Shown in pieces: positions 55,912 to 63,371 of a stretch of 64,000 bases of DNA. This DNA is from Vreelandella salicampi (GTDB lineage Bacteria; Pseudomonadota; Gammaproteobacteria; Pseudomonadales; Halomonadaceae), in the NCBI RefSeq assembly GCF_013415105.1, contig NZ_JACCDF010000001.1, positions 496,001 through 560,000 of the forward strand. The letters are read 5' to 3'. The position numbers were made by a program, and so were the translations under genes. Below the pieces are notes generated by a model. That model saw only the letters and a program-made list of their open reading frames with translations. It did no database searches and had not been told where the DNA came from. The stretch's first letter is position 1. Each line of letters starts with the position of its first letter.

Positions 55912-57585
55912 ATGAGACTGCTTGATATGCTACAAAAATTACAACTTATCAATGTCAAATACACGCTTGCCTTCATTGGTGTCGCGGCGGCCTTAATTAT
56001 CGTCGTCGTTGCCGAAACCTTGCTGCTTAATAACGTACGTCAGAGCATGATGGCGTTCAGAACTGCCTTCAGCCCGGCTATCACCGCTGTACTCAATGCA
56101 GACCGAGATCTTTATCAAGCGCGCGTGGCAGAACTTACTGTGCTTGAACACCCGCCAGGAAGCGAAGCAGCCGAATCAGATTTTGCCGACTACCAAGAAA
56201 ACGCTGATCAAGCGCATGCGCGCATGCAGAACTTCATGCAAAAACTGTCTGAGTATCCTGAAGTCATGGTAGGGCTGGAAAGCTTCGAGGCACGCTTCGA
56301 CGCTTGGAAAGCCGCGTCTCAGCAGGTTTTCGACTACCATCGCGCTCGTGATATCGAATCAGCACGCGCGCAGTTGGTGGGGGAATCGCAAACAGCGTTC
56401 GGTGAATTGCGCGAGCTCTATGATATTGCCGGACAAAATGCCGGCGTGCGTGGCGAGACGCTAGAAGCGGATACACTGGCCAGTATTCGTGTAAAAACGC
56501 GTTGGGTTTTCGGCTTTGTGGGCCTGGTCCTGATTATCGCCTTGGCCATTGCCTTTATAGGCCCCAACCTCATGTCACGCGCGCTACGTGATGTTAGCAA
56601 ACGTATTCGTGACATCACTGAAGGGGAAGGTGATTTGACGGCGCGCATCCAGAGCCGTCGCAAGGACGAAATTGGTGAGCTGGCCTCTGAATTTGATGCC
56701 TTCATCGCCCGGATGGATCGCAGTTTTAGCGCCGTAAGCCAAAGTGCCCAAAGTGTACGCTCCGCTTCGCGCGACATTGCTAGCGGTAGTGAGGACTTGG
56801 CTTCGCGAACCGAGCAACAGGCCGCCGCCCTGCAGCAGACAGCGTCAAGTATGGAAGAGATGTCTTCTATCGTACGCCAGAATAGCGAATCGGCCACCTC
56901 CGCTGACCAACTTTCGGAACAGGCCGCTAGCAAAGCTGCAGCCGGTAATCAGGAAGTGAGACGCACCGTAGAATTGATGAATGAACTCAAGGCTAGCTCA
57001 CGTCAAGTTACCGAGATCGTAGAAGTCATCGACAGCATTGCTTTCCAAACGAATATCCTCGCCCTCAACGCATCGGTGGAAGCCGCGCGTGCCGGGGAGC
57101 ATGGCCGAGGTTTTGCCGTTGTCGCTCAGGAAGTCCGCAAGCTATCCGTCCGCACGACCGACTCATCACAGCAAATTCGCACCCTCATCGAAGATATTAC
57201 CCAGCGAATTTCCGAAGGCTCTGCGCAAGCCATCCGCAGTGGAGAAGGCATTGAAGAAGCCCTAGAAGCCGTCAGCCAGGTTTCTGGGCTGATGAATGAA
57301 ATCTCATCAGCGCTCAAAGAACAAGAATCGGGTATCGAACAGGTCAGCACAGCGGTCAATCAAATGGATTCCGCCACCCAGCAAAACGTTTCCTTGGTCG
57401 ACACGACTCAGAGCTCTGCCGCTTCGTTGCGCGAGGAAGCCGAAAGGTTGAGTACGCTAGTGCAATCGTTCCGTCTCAGTGGCGGTGGTAACTTGCCGGC
57501 ACCGGCAGTATCTTCGGATAGAAAAGCCGATCAGCCTCGTTTGTCCCGTGCTAAAGAACAAGATACGGAGTGGGAAACGTTCTAA
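55912..57585 (+). CDS. Methyl-accepting chemotaxis protein
   Basis: This 557-residue transmembrane receptor has TM1 at about 17-38, a periplasmic helical region with a DADRDLYQ-like start ([19 protein letters not shown]), TM2 near 195-218, HAMP (218-275) and a coiled-coil signalling domain with the tip [21 protein letters not shown]. The C-terminus DTEWETF matches the CheR-tethering pentapeptide. The gene lies between two copies of a ~40-bp repeat and may have been inserted or duplicated as a unit. Ligand unknown. Confidence 0.94.
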   Translation: MRLLDMLQKLQLINVKYTLAFIGVAAALIIVVVAETLLLNNVRQSMMAFRTAFSPAITAVLNADRDLYQARVAELTVLEHPPGSEAAESDFADYQENADQAHARMQNFMQKLSEYPEVMVGLESFEARFDAWKAASQQVFDYHRARDIESARAQLVGESQTAFGELRELYDIAGQNAGVRGETLEADTLASIRVKTRWVFGFVGLVLIIALAIAFIGPNLMSRALRDVSKRIRDITEGEGDLTARIQSRRKDEIGELASEFDAFIARMDRSFSAVSQSAQSVRSASRDIASGSEDLASRTEQQAAALQQTASSMEEMSSIVRQNSESATSADQLSEQAASKAAAGNQEVRRTVELMNELKASSRQVTEIVEVIDSIAFQTNILALNASVEAARAGEHGRGFAVVAQEVRKLSVRTTDSSQQIRTLIEDITQRISEGSAQAIRSGEGIEEALEAVSQVSGLMNEISSALKEQESGIEQVSTAVNQMDSATQQNVSLVDTTQSSAASLREEAERLSTLVQSFRLSGGGNLPAPAVSSDRKADQPRLSRAKEQDTEWETF

Positions 57586-57628
57586 AACAGGGAAATGTTC
57601 TAAAAAAAGTAAAACAATATCTGATAGA

Positions 57629-57647
57629 GGCCGTGGCCACCACGGCC
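57629..57647. terminator. GC-rich hairpin after the chemoreceptor gene
   Basis: GGCCGTGG (57629-57636) and CCACGGCC (57640-57647) form an 8-bp stem with a CCA loop. An alternative fold shifts the stem by three bases. The T-tract is weak; repeat copy B follows directly. Confidence 0.55.
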
Positions 57648-57650
57648 ACG

Positions 57651-57688
57651 TTAGCCTTGGTTACCGACACGGATCGCCCTACGTATTG
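57651..57688. repeat. Direct repeat, copy B, right of the chemoreceptor gene
   Basis: The 38-bp segment begins TTAGCCTTGG and ends CCCTACGTATTG, the partner of 55701-55740. The two copies lie 1,950 bases apart in direct orientation. Confidence 0.85.
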
Positions 57689-57694
57689 GCCTCT

Positions 57695-58546
57695 TTAAGT
57701 ATTCGTTTCTCTGGCTTGGCGCGCTCTTTCCGCGTTGATCTCAGCGCCTAGTAGCACCACAAATGCCGATAGCCAAAACCACAGCATCAACATGACCACA
57801 GCACCTAACGAACCATAAAGCTCGCTAAAGTGCGAAAAATAGCGCACGTAAAGCGATAACCCGCCGGAGCCAAGTAACCACAGAAACGTTGCCACTAGCG
57901 TGCCAACATTGACCCACTCCCAATGCGCTGACTTACGGTAAGGGCCAAAGCGATACAACAGCGCAATCACCAAACTCATGACCACCAATAACGCCGGCCA
58001 ACGCAGCCAGTCAATCAGCTGATCGAGGGGCGATGCAATCTGCAACACATCGACCACAAAGGGCACTAGCGCAATAAATCCCAGAGTAAGAAGTGTCATC
58101 ACCACCAGCCCAAACGTCAGCGCCATTACCACAAAACCGCGTAACACACGGCTGCGTTGGTCCTTTTCTCCATATACAATATTGAGCCCCACGATCAGCC
58201 CGCGCACACCTTTGGATGCTACGAAAACCGCCACCGCCACCCCCACCAAGGCCGTAATGCCTCCGGCTTGTGCAGCGTTTTCCGCCACGTTCTTCGTTTG
58301 CTGACTCACCAGCTCCGAGGCGCTAGGCGGCAGAATCCGACTGAGCTCGCGCAGCTGCTGGCTCGCGTCAAAAGGATCAAACAAAAGACCCCAGAGAGAA
58401 ATCACCGCCGCAATTGCAGGAAACAACGCCAACAGCGCATAAAACGCGACCCCCGCCGAGAGCATCGTAATTTGGTCACGCTCCATTTTGCGCACGACCC
58501 GCTTACCAATAGCGTGCAATACCCCAACATCGCGAGTGACGCGCAT
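57695..58546 (-). CDS. YihY/BrkB family inner-membrane protein
   Basis: This 283-residue protein has six helices. The start of the first helix, MLSAGVAFYALLALFPAIAAVISL, is diagnostic for YihY (once called ribonuclease BN); VNVGTLVATFLWLLGS and YGSLGAVVMLMLWFWLSAFVVLLGAEINA close the C-terminal half. Function is not settled. It has its own promoter region before the tRNA-Leu remnant. Confidence 0.93.
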   Translation of the reverse strand: MRVTRDVGVLHAIGKRVVRKMERDQITMLSAGVAFYALLALFPAIAAVISLWGLLFDPFDASQQLRELSRILPPSASELVSQQTKNVAENAAQAGGITALVGVAVAVFVASKGVRGLIVGLNIVYGEKDQRSRVLRGFVVMALTFGLVVMTLLTLGFIALVPFVVDVLQIASPLDQLIDWLRWPALLVVMSLVIALLYRFGPYRKSAHWEWVNVGTLVATFLWLLGSGGLSLYVRYFSHFSELYGSLGAVVMLMLWFWLSAFVVLLGAEINAERARQARETNT

Positions 58547-58670
58547 AGCATCTCCTTGGTGAATAATGGCGAGTCGCTTTGATGGTTATCCAAATACCAC
58601 CATATATCAACGCCAACGTGGCACCTGGGCATTCCATTGATAAACGGGGAAGCCATATCGCGCGCATAAC

Positions 58671-58706
58671 AAAAAGGGCCTAGCGATGAACGCTAAGCCC
58701 TTTTTT
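58671..58706 (-). terminator. Terminator of the tRNA-Leu locus
   Basis: AAAAAGGGC-C-TAGCG and CGCTA-A-GCCCTTTTTT form a long stem with an ATGAA loop. It lies 12 bases after the 3' end (ACCA) of the tRNA-Leu fragment on the minus strand and ends in a T run on both strands. Confidence 0.88.
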
Positions 58707-58717
58707 GATTAATACGT

Positions 58718-58777
58718 TGGTGCCGGTGGGGAGACTCGAACTCCCACGCCTTTTACAGCGGCGGATTTTGAATCCGC
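58718..58777 (-). tRNA. 3' part of tRNA-Leu(CAA), remnant at a genomic-island attachment site
   Basis: Read on the minus strand the segment holds the anticodon arm (stem GCGGA/TCCGC, loop TTCAAAA, anticodon CAA), a long class II variable arm (CGCTG..AGGCG), a T arm (GGGAG-TTCGAGT-CTCCC), the 3' acceptor strand CACCGGC and the ACCA end. The 5' half (acceptor strand GCCGGTG and D arm) is absent: the sequence before GCGGA is unrelated. Tyrosine integrases often recombine in the anticodon loop or 3' end of tRNA genes, so this is probably the far att site of an island whose complete tRNA-Leu lies to the right, beyond the window. Confidence 0.9.
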
Positions 58778-59274
58778 ACAATCAACATATCAGGGCCGCG
58801 CTTGCACAAGGCTTTGCTTTAAAATCAGTATATTACCGCTTTACATCTTTTACACACAGCACGTTGGTTGCACCCAGTCTGCGACCAAAATGCGACCACA
58901 TGGCCTCGGAGCCCTCGGCAGACAGTCGACAGCAGCTAGGGGGGTGACTATCAATCGAGGGCTTTTTCAACATGAGAACTACTTTTCCTGGCATGCTCTC
59001 GAAACGGGGACGTTTCAGTAAATCGCAGCCAGACTTTGGCTATTCACAATGCACCGAATACCAAGGGATTATGAGTGCAACCAAACAAACTTTTGGATCG
59101 CGCCTGCAATGCGGAAACAAAGGTTTTTCAATGAGTTAAGATATTCCATGGTTTACATTACTCACATGGTTTTCACCTTGTTAGCAGCCAAATAACAACC
59201 ACGCGGCGACCAGTTGGCAACCAAATTGCTGCCAGCTACAGCAGAGTATAGGGTCGATACTTGATAACTCAAAA
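58778..59274. other. Island end: noncoding, with TGCRACCA octamers
   Basis: About 500 bases without a supportable gene. Octamers TGCGACCA at 58880 and 58891, TGCAACCA at 59076 (and inverted at 58865), and GGCRACCA at 59205 and 59216 cluster near the att site. These could be arm-type sites for the integrase. The right part overlaps repeat copy A. Confidence 0.55.
59107..59225. repeat. Diverged direct repeat, copy A
   Basis: Alignable by eye with 61712-61819 over about 110 bases: CAATGCGGAAAC, GAGTTAA, TACT-ACATGGT-TTCA, TGTTAGCAGCCA and GGCAACCAAA occur in the same order with small indels. The two copies flank the toxin-antitoxin/IS segment. Confidence 0.65.
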
Positions 59275-59287
59275 TGTACTATGTACA
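59275..59287. promoter_or_regulatory. Palindrome TGTAC-TAT-GTACA, candidate toxin-antitoxin operator
   Basis: A perfect 5+5 palindrome with a 3-base centre lies 36 bases upstream of the toxin start. RelE/NadS-type modules are usually repressed by the antitoxin bound to such sites. Confidence 0.5.
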
Positions 59288-59322
59288 CTAAATTACGCAT
59301 TGGCTAAAGGATGTTCCCCCAC

Positions 59323-59459
59323 GTGAGTCATGCGATTGAATTTATCGAAACCCCAACATTCACCCGACAGATCCAGGCCATTGCGACAGACGACGAATTA
59401 AAGGAGCTGCAGCGCACCCTGATTGCTCAACCCGACAAAGGTGACCTGATTCAGGGCAC
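59323..59459 (+). pseudogene. RelE/ParE-type toxin gene, 5' part (interrupted by IS)
   Basis: From GTG 59323 the frame reads SHAIEFIETPTFTRQIQAI and continues to GDLIQGT (about 46 codons), the standard N-terminal half of RelE-like toxins of the NadS-partner type. At GGCAC (59455-59459) an IS element begins; the reading then continues out of family to a stop at 59500-59502. The rest of the toxin resumes at 61141. Rejoined, the gene would encode about 113 residues, the usual length. The start choice (GTG 59323 with AAAGGA upstream, or ATG 59311) is uncertain. Confidence 0.85.
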
Positions 59460-59534
59460 CCCCCTCTGTCAGCCTAGTTGTCCGGTTGGCGATATCGCCT
59501 AAATCTACCCCAGAGGGAGCGGCATGGAGTCCTT

Positions 59535-60044
59535 GTGCCACGTTATTCTGCAGAGCGTAAAGCAGCTGTCCTGAAGAAGTTGTTGCCACCCCTCAACCGC
59601 AGTGTGGTATCGGTTGCAACGGAAGAAGGCATCTCTGACGCGACGCTGTATAGTTGGTTAAAACAGTGTCGAGAAAAAGGAGTGCCTGTGCCGGGTTACA
59701 CCCAAGGCGACAACGAATGGTCACCTGACGCCAAGCTAGCCGTGGTCATCGAAACCGCGACGATGTCAGAAACAGAGCTTGGCGCTTACTGCCGCGAAAA
59801 AGGCCTTTATCCCGAGCAAATTCAGCAGTGGAAAGCGGCTTGCCTCGAAGGCGCTGGCCGGCAAGAAGATCAGGAAAAAGCGGCGCAAAAACAGCGTAAA
59901 GAAGACCGTAAGACCATCAAACAGCTCAAAGCAGAAGTGCGTCGCAAAGACAAGGTATTGGCAGAGACGACATCGTTACTGGTGCTCTCAAAAAAGCTCG
60001 AAGCCTTGTACAGCGAAGACCCCGACAGCGGCGAGGACGACTAA
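59535..60044 (+). CDS. IS3-family transposase OrfA
   Basis: The protein has 169 residues from GTG 59535 (PRYSAERKAAVLKKLLPP), with GGAG upstream. A helix-turn-helix lies in SVVSVATEEGISDATLYSWL (about 23-42), for binding the IS ends. A second helical region and a leucine-zipper-like coiled coil follow (about 120-155, KQLKAEVRRKDKVLAE). It carries the slippery heptamer A AAA AAG near its end, so part of the ribosomes shift into orfB to make the fused OrfAB transposase. Confidence 0.9.
   Translation: MPRYSAERKAAVLKKLLPPLNRSVVSVATEEGISDATLYSWLKQCREKGVPVPGYTQGDNEWSPDAKLAVVIETATMSETELGAYCREKGLYPEQIQQWKAACLEGAGRQEDQEKAAQKQRKEDRKTIKQLKAEVRRKDKVLAETTSLLVLSKKLEALYSEDPDSGEDD
59990..59996 (+). promoter_or_regulatory. 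Programmed -1 frameshift site A AAA AAG
   Basis: In the orfA frame the codons are TCA AAA AAG, giving the canonical -1 slippery heptamer. After slipping, the frame reads on from 59996 without a stop through PLDERARLIALFDEAVAGG into orfB. Confidence 0.85.
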
Positions 60045-60091
60045 CGCCTCTCGACGAACGTGCAAGGCTCATCGCGCTATTTGACGAAGCG

Positions 60092-61105
60092 GTGGCGGGT
60101 GGTGCCTCCCGCTATCAAGCGGCCGTTATTATCGACGTCAGCGAACGCACGCTGAAACGCTGGCGATCTGAGTGTGGCGCTGTTGTTGAGGATCAGCGTC
60201 CACAGGCGGTGCAAGGCAGGCAGCCACATCAGCTGACGTATGAGGAAGAGCAGGCCATTTTGAAGGTTTGTCATCGTCCCGAGTATCAGAGCTTGCCGCC
60301 GTCTCAAATCGTGCCCTTACTGGCAGACAAAGGCGTCTATCTGGCCTCCGAAGCGTCGTTTTATCGGGTTTTGAAAAAGCATCACCAGCAGCACCATCGC
60401 GGCCGTATGAAACCACGCCGTCCAGTGCCCGCGCCGACCAGTTTTACGGCAACCGGGCCAAACCAGGTCTGGAGTTGGGACATCAGCTTCTGCGCCTCCG
60501 TTGTACGAGGCCAGCACTGGTATCTCTACCTGATCATGGATATCTACAGCCGCAAAATCATTGCCTGGGAAGTTCACGACACCGAATCGGGCGAGCTGGC
60601 TAAGCAGCTACTGGAACGCGCCTTGCTGCGAGAAAGCTGCTGGCATCAGCCGCCGGTACTGCACTCAGACAACGGGGCACCAATGACGTCCTATACGCTC
60701 AAAGCGAGGTTAACAGAGCTGGGCATGCTGATGTCTTACAGTCGGCCAAGAGTGAGCAATGACAACCCTTACTCGGAATCGCTGTTCCGCACCGTCAAAT
60801 ACTGCCCGGCGTGGCCCAGCAAGGGCTTTGCATCGCTGAGCGCGGTACGAGAATGGATGTTGGCGTTCGAGCAGGCTTACAACGAGCAGCACCTTCACAG
60901 TGGCATCCAATATGTCACGCCAGCTGACCGACATCGTGGTGTTGATCGAAAACGCCTTGAACGCCGTAAAGCGGTTTATGAAAGCGCTAAGCGTCGATAT
61001 CCGAAACGCTGGTCGGGCAGCACCCGAAACTGGGAGGTCACTGGTTCAGTGTCGCTCAACCCAGGGAAAGTGCACGAAATCGAGCGTAATAAACAGGCTG
61101 CTTAA
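60092..61105 (+). CDS. IS3-family transposase OrfB (DDE integrase core)
   Basis: From GTG 60092 it has 337 residues; the same frame is open back to 59996, so the active protein is probably the OrfAB fusion. The rve-type catalytic core shows D130 (WSWDIS), D193 (LHSDNGAPM) and E229 (NPYSESLFRT), with 35 residues between the last two, the DD35E arrangement of IS3. An N-terminal helix-turn-helix lies in the first 40 residues. The frame is intact, so the element may still move. Confidence 0.92.
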   Translation: MAGGASRYQAAVIIDVSERTLKRWRSECGAVVEDQRPQAVQGRQPHQLTYEEEQAILKVCHRPEYQSLPPSQIVPLLADKGVYLASEASFYRVLKKHHQQHHRGRMKPRRPVPAPTSFTATGPNQVWSWDISFCASVVRGQHWYLYLIMDIYSRKIIAWEVHDTESGELAKQLLERALLRESCWHQPPVLHSDNGAPMTSYTLKARLTELGMLMSYSRPRVSNDNPYSESLFRTVKYCPAWPSKGFASLSAVREWMLAFEQAYNEQHLHSGIQYVTPADRHRGVDRKRLERRKAVYESAKRRYPKRWSGSTRNWEVTGSVSLNPGKVHEIERNKQAA

Positions 61106-61140
61106 GCGCAGCCATTTGGACAACTGGGTTGAAAATCACC

Positions 61141-61347
61141 GGCACGGGAGGTCTGCGCAAAATACGCATGTCGTTGGGCAACCAAGGTAAAAGCGGCGGC
61201 GCTCGGGTTATTTACTTTTTGGCAACGGCAGAGAGAATCTATCTGATACTGGCCTACCCCAAGAGCGTGAAAGACAGTTTAACGCCCGCTGAAAAGGCCA
61301 CACTGAAAACACTGACCCACCAACTCAAGGGGGAGGTTACCAAATGA
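61141..61347 (+). pseudogene. RelE/ParE-type toxin gene, 3' part (after the IS)
   Basis: The toxin frame resumes after the IS: GTGGLRKIRMSLGNQGKSGG, then ARVIYFLATAERIYLILAYP and SVKDSLTPAEK, the conserved C-terminal half of RelE-like toxins. It lacks its own start for the family N-terminus; translation from an ATG at 61129 inside the IS end is possible but would not give a full toxin. The stop overlaps the antitoxin start (ATGA at 61344). Confidence 0.85.
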
Positions 61348-61628
61348 GCATTTTTGACGAACTGCAAACATCGCTGCAGGAAGCCGTTGAGATCAAACAA
61401 GGCAAAGCGCAGGCCAGCCGCATCACACGCCATGAAGTGACCGATGTGAGTGCTATCCGGGCCAATCTTCATGTTTCTCAGGCGGAGTTTGCTGAAGCTA
61501 TGGGAACCAGTGTGGACACAATCAAAAGTTGGGAAACCAAGCGCCGTAACCCTACGGGACTGGCGGCTAAGGTACTGGCTACGATCCAGGACAACCCAGC
61601 TTTTTTCAACGAGCTTGCTTCTCACTAG
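61344..61628 (+). CDS. NadS-like antitoxin (XRE helix-turn-helix)
   Basis: This 94-residue antitoxin begins MSIFDELQTSLQEAVEIKQG. Its XRE-type helix-turn-helix reads VSQAEFAEAMGTSVDTIKSWE (about 47-67), and the end RNPTGLAAKVLATIQDNPAFF is typical of NadS/HigA-like antitoxins paired with RelE-type toxins in toxin-first operons. GGGAGG precedes the ATG. It is intact while its toxin is split, so the promoter has changed: transcription must come from inside the IS or by read-through. Confidence 0.88.
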   Translation: MSIFDELQTSLQEAVEIKQGKAQASRITRHEVTDVSAIRANLHVSQAEFAEAMGTSVDTIKSWETKRRNPTGLAAKVLATIQDNPAFFNELASH

Positions 61629-62120
61629 CTTGCAGCTGGTGAGGCCAGTTAAACTTGAACCTCCGACCAAGAGATAATGAGTACAAAAAATAAACTTTGA
61701 AATCGTGTCTCCAATGTGGAAACTAAATATTATCAGGGAGTTAACATCTCTCTAGGTGTAGGCTACTTACATGGTCTTCATTCTGTTGGCAGCCACATGA
61801 GAACCAACCGGCAACCAAATGAAAATATTCGATAAGGCGTAGTGGCTCAACTAAAGTGCGAGTCGCCTGAACTGGAATAAGCCATTGAGTTACCGTCTCT
61901 GAGATTTTTCAATCTGGACCTATGAGTTTGGCTAAAAAGCTAGGCTTCACTATTCTTTATTAACTAAAAATTATTAATAATAAATATTAATATATTAGCA
62001 TCGCTAGAAAGATACATTTAGTTGGCCCGATTTTAAAAAGAACATAAATGACTGAAAATATTTAATATTGAAGGAAATTATCCCTATGTTACTAATGTAA
62101 ATAACAAAGAACTTTCACAA
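61629..62120. other. AT-rich noncoding stretch with repeat copy B
   Basis: About 490 bases without a supportable gene. Repeat copy B occupies 61712-61819. From about 61940 the base composition becomes strongly AT-rich (runs such as TTATTAATAATAAATATTAATA), continuing into the methylase gene. No clear terminator is visible for the methylase. Confidence 0.6.
61712..61819. repeat. Diverged direct repeat, copy B
   Basis: Partner of 59107-59225: CAATGTGGAAAC, GAGTTAA, TACATGGTCTTCA, TGTTGGCAGCCA and CGGCAACCAAA in the same order, with a ~10-base gap relative to copy A. Confidence 0.65.
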
Positions 62121-63305
62121 CTATGCAAGTGCAATATTCATGCTGCCAATATTATCTTCATGCTTAATCTCTAAATAACGTGCAAGATGATTGAGAACAT
62201 CAGATTTTGTTAGATACTTAGCACAAGTCCCTCTGGCACTCGAAAATATTTCAGTAGCACTGGCGTGCCAAAAGTCCTTAATTTCGAATGGGTCGATGTA
62301 ATCCGGAACAGACAGACGAAAAACGCAGTCGCTTATTACATATCGACCTTTCTCAACAACTTCTGCTTTACCTATGGCTCGGGTTCCAACTCTGCTAATC
62401 AAGACATCGCCCGTAGAACCAATTATCGTGCGAGATGAATTAACAAGTTTTCCCTCCAAAGAAAATATGAAGCTTTCTTCATTCTTGTTATGAGAAAATC
62501 CAGAGGTATGGTAATAGGGAATATCACTCTCCCTTAACTCTTTACCAGAATGCACTCCTCTCTTTAAACTGAAAATAGACTCTGCAAGCGAAAAAAAATC
62601 GCTCTTGATAAACTTTGATGGCCAGCGGGAGAATTCATCTTGCGAATGATGAGAAACTTCACCATCACTACGTGTAAGCGAAAAATAATTTTCAAAAACA
62701 CCCTTGACCATTACAACAATGAATGTTCTTGCCTCAGTTCTTTTAAACGAACCAGCTTCAATCTCAGAAATCTCTACAATAGAGCCACCAGCACACAAGT
62801 ATTTTCTAAATTTTGAGAAAGAATCTGAAAACACAATAAGGTCAGGTAAGATTAAAGCAAGAACACCTGAACTTTTAATTAGCTTGAGATTCTGGATAGT
62901 AAATATAACTTCAGTTCTAATTTTTGACCACCCGCACATCCAACTAAGACCAAAATCTTTTAGCAATTTTTTTTCGTAATCAAGATTCGTTCGCCAAGAA
63001 AAAGGAGGATTGCAAATGGCGAGATCATAACTAGCTAGATCATCCTTATAAATACATTCAAAGGAGCGAGATACAACATCAACATTATGATGTTCGCCTG
63101 GGAAATGCTTTTTCAAATATGCGTTATTTGCTACGTCTAGCTCACAAGTAGATATGCAAATATTAGGCCATTTTTTTATTATTGGAGATAAAAGAGCACC
63201 TTTTCCGGCACTTAACTCAATGCAATTCTCTGGAGCGCTGCAAGGAAGCATAGTGGCTAACCTTTCGCCTATCTTCTCTTCCGTGTAGTATTGCTCTAGA
63301 GACAC
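62121..63305 (-). CDS. DNA N6-adenine methylase with C-terminal type-I-specificity-like domain
   Basis: The protein has 394 residues from GTG 63305, eight bases after AGGAGG. The methyltransferase half has a SAM site in CIELSAGKGALLSP (about 28-41) and the catalytic NPPF (YDLAICNPPFSW, about 94-105), marking an amino-methylase, probably N6-adenine. The C-terminal half (about 245-394: LKRGVHSGKELRE, GDVLISRVGTRAIGK, AKYLTKSDVLNHL) resembles one target-recognition domain of HsdS. One polypeptide thus carries modification and specificity, as in type IIG enzymes but without a visible nuclease. It is AT-rich and divergent from the ATPase by 66 bases. Confidence 0.82.
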   Translation of the reverse strand: MSLEQYYTEEKIGERLATMLPCSAPENCIELSAGKGALLSPIIKKWPNICISTCELDVANNAYLKKHFPGEHHNVDVVSRSFECIYKDDLASYDLAICNPPFSWRTNLDYEKKLLKDFGLSWMCGWSKIRTEVIFTIQNLKLIKSSGVLALILPDLIVFSDSFSKFRKYLCAGGSIVEISEIEAGSFKRTEARTFIVVMVKGVFENYFSLTRSDGEVSHHSQDEFSRWPSKFIKSDFFSLAESIFSLKRGVHSGKELRESDIPYYHTSGFSHNKNEESFIFSLEGKLVNSSRTIIGSTGDVLISRVGTRAIGKAEVVEKGRYVISDCVFRLSVPDYIDPFEIKDFWHASATEIFSSARGTCAKYLTKSDVLNHLARYLEIKHEDNIGSMNIALA

Positions 63306-63371
63306 TAGCTTAACCTCCTGAAAATATTTTATAAATTAGCACGGAGGTACCTTTCTGTAAAGGAGATAAGG

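Larger units (their letters stand above)
59460..61140 (+). mobile_element. IS3-family insertion sequence inside the toxin gene
   Basis: About 1,681 bp. A GGCAC direct repeat (59455-59459 and 61141-61145) is the likely 5-bp target duplication. Near-terminal inverted repeats are TGTCAGCCTAGTTGTCC (59467-59483) and GGACAACTGGGTTGAAA (61118-61134), matching in 14 of 17 positions. The outermost 6-7 bases do not match, so the exact ends are not fixed. Two reading frames (orfA, orfB) in -1 relation and a DDE transposase define the family. Confidence 0.88.

Noticed and set aside
58705-58947. 80-residue frame across the tRNA-Leu remnant
   Set aside because: It is antisense to the tRNA fragment and has no family motif or ribosome site.
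59311-59502. 63-residue frame as a complete small toxin
   Set aside because: The last residues are IS sequence; the family match stops at the GGCAC junction and resumes after the IS.
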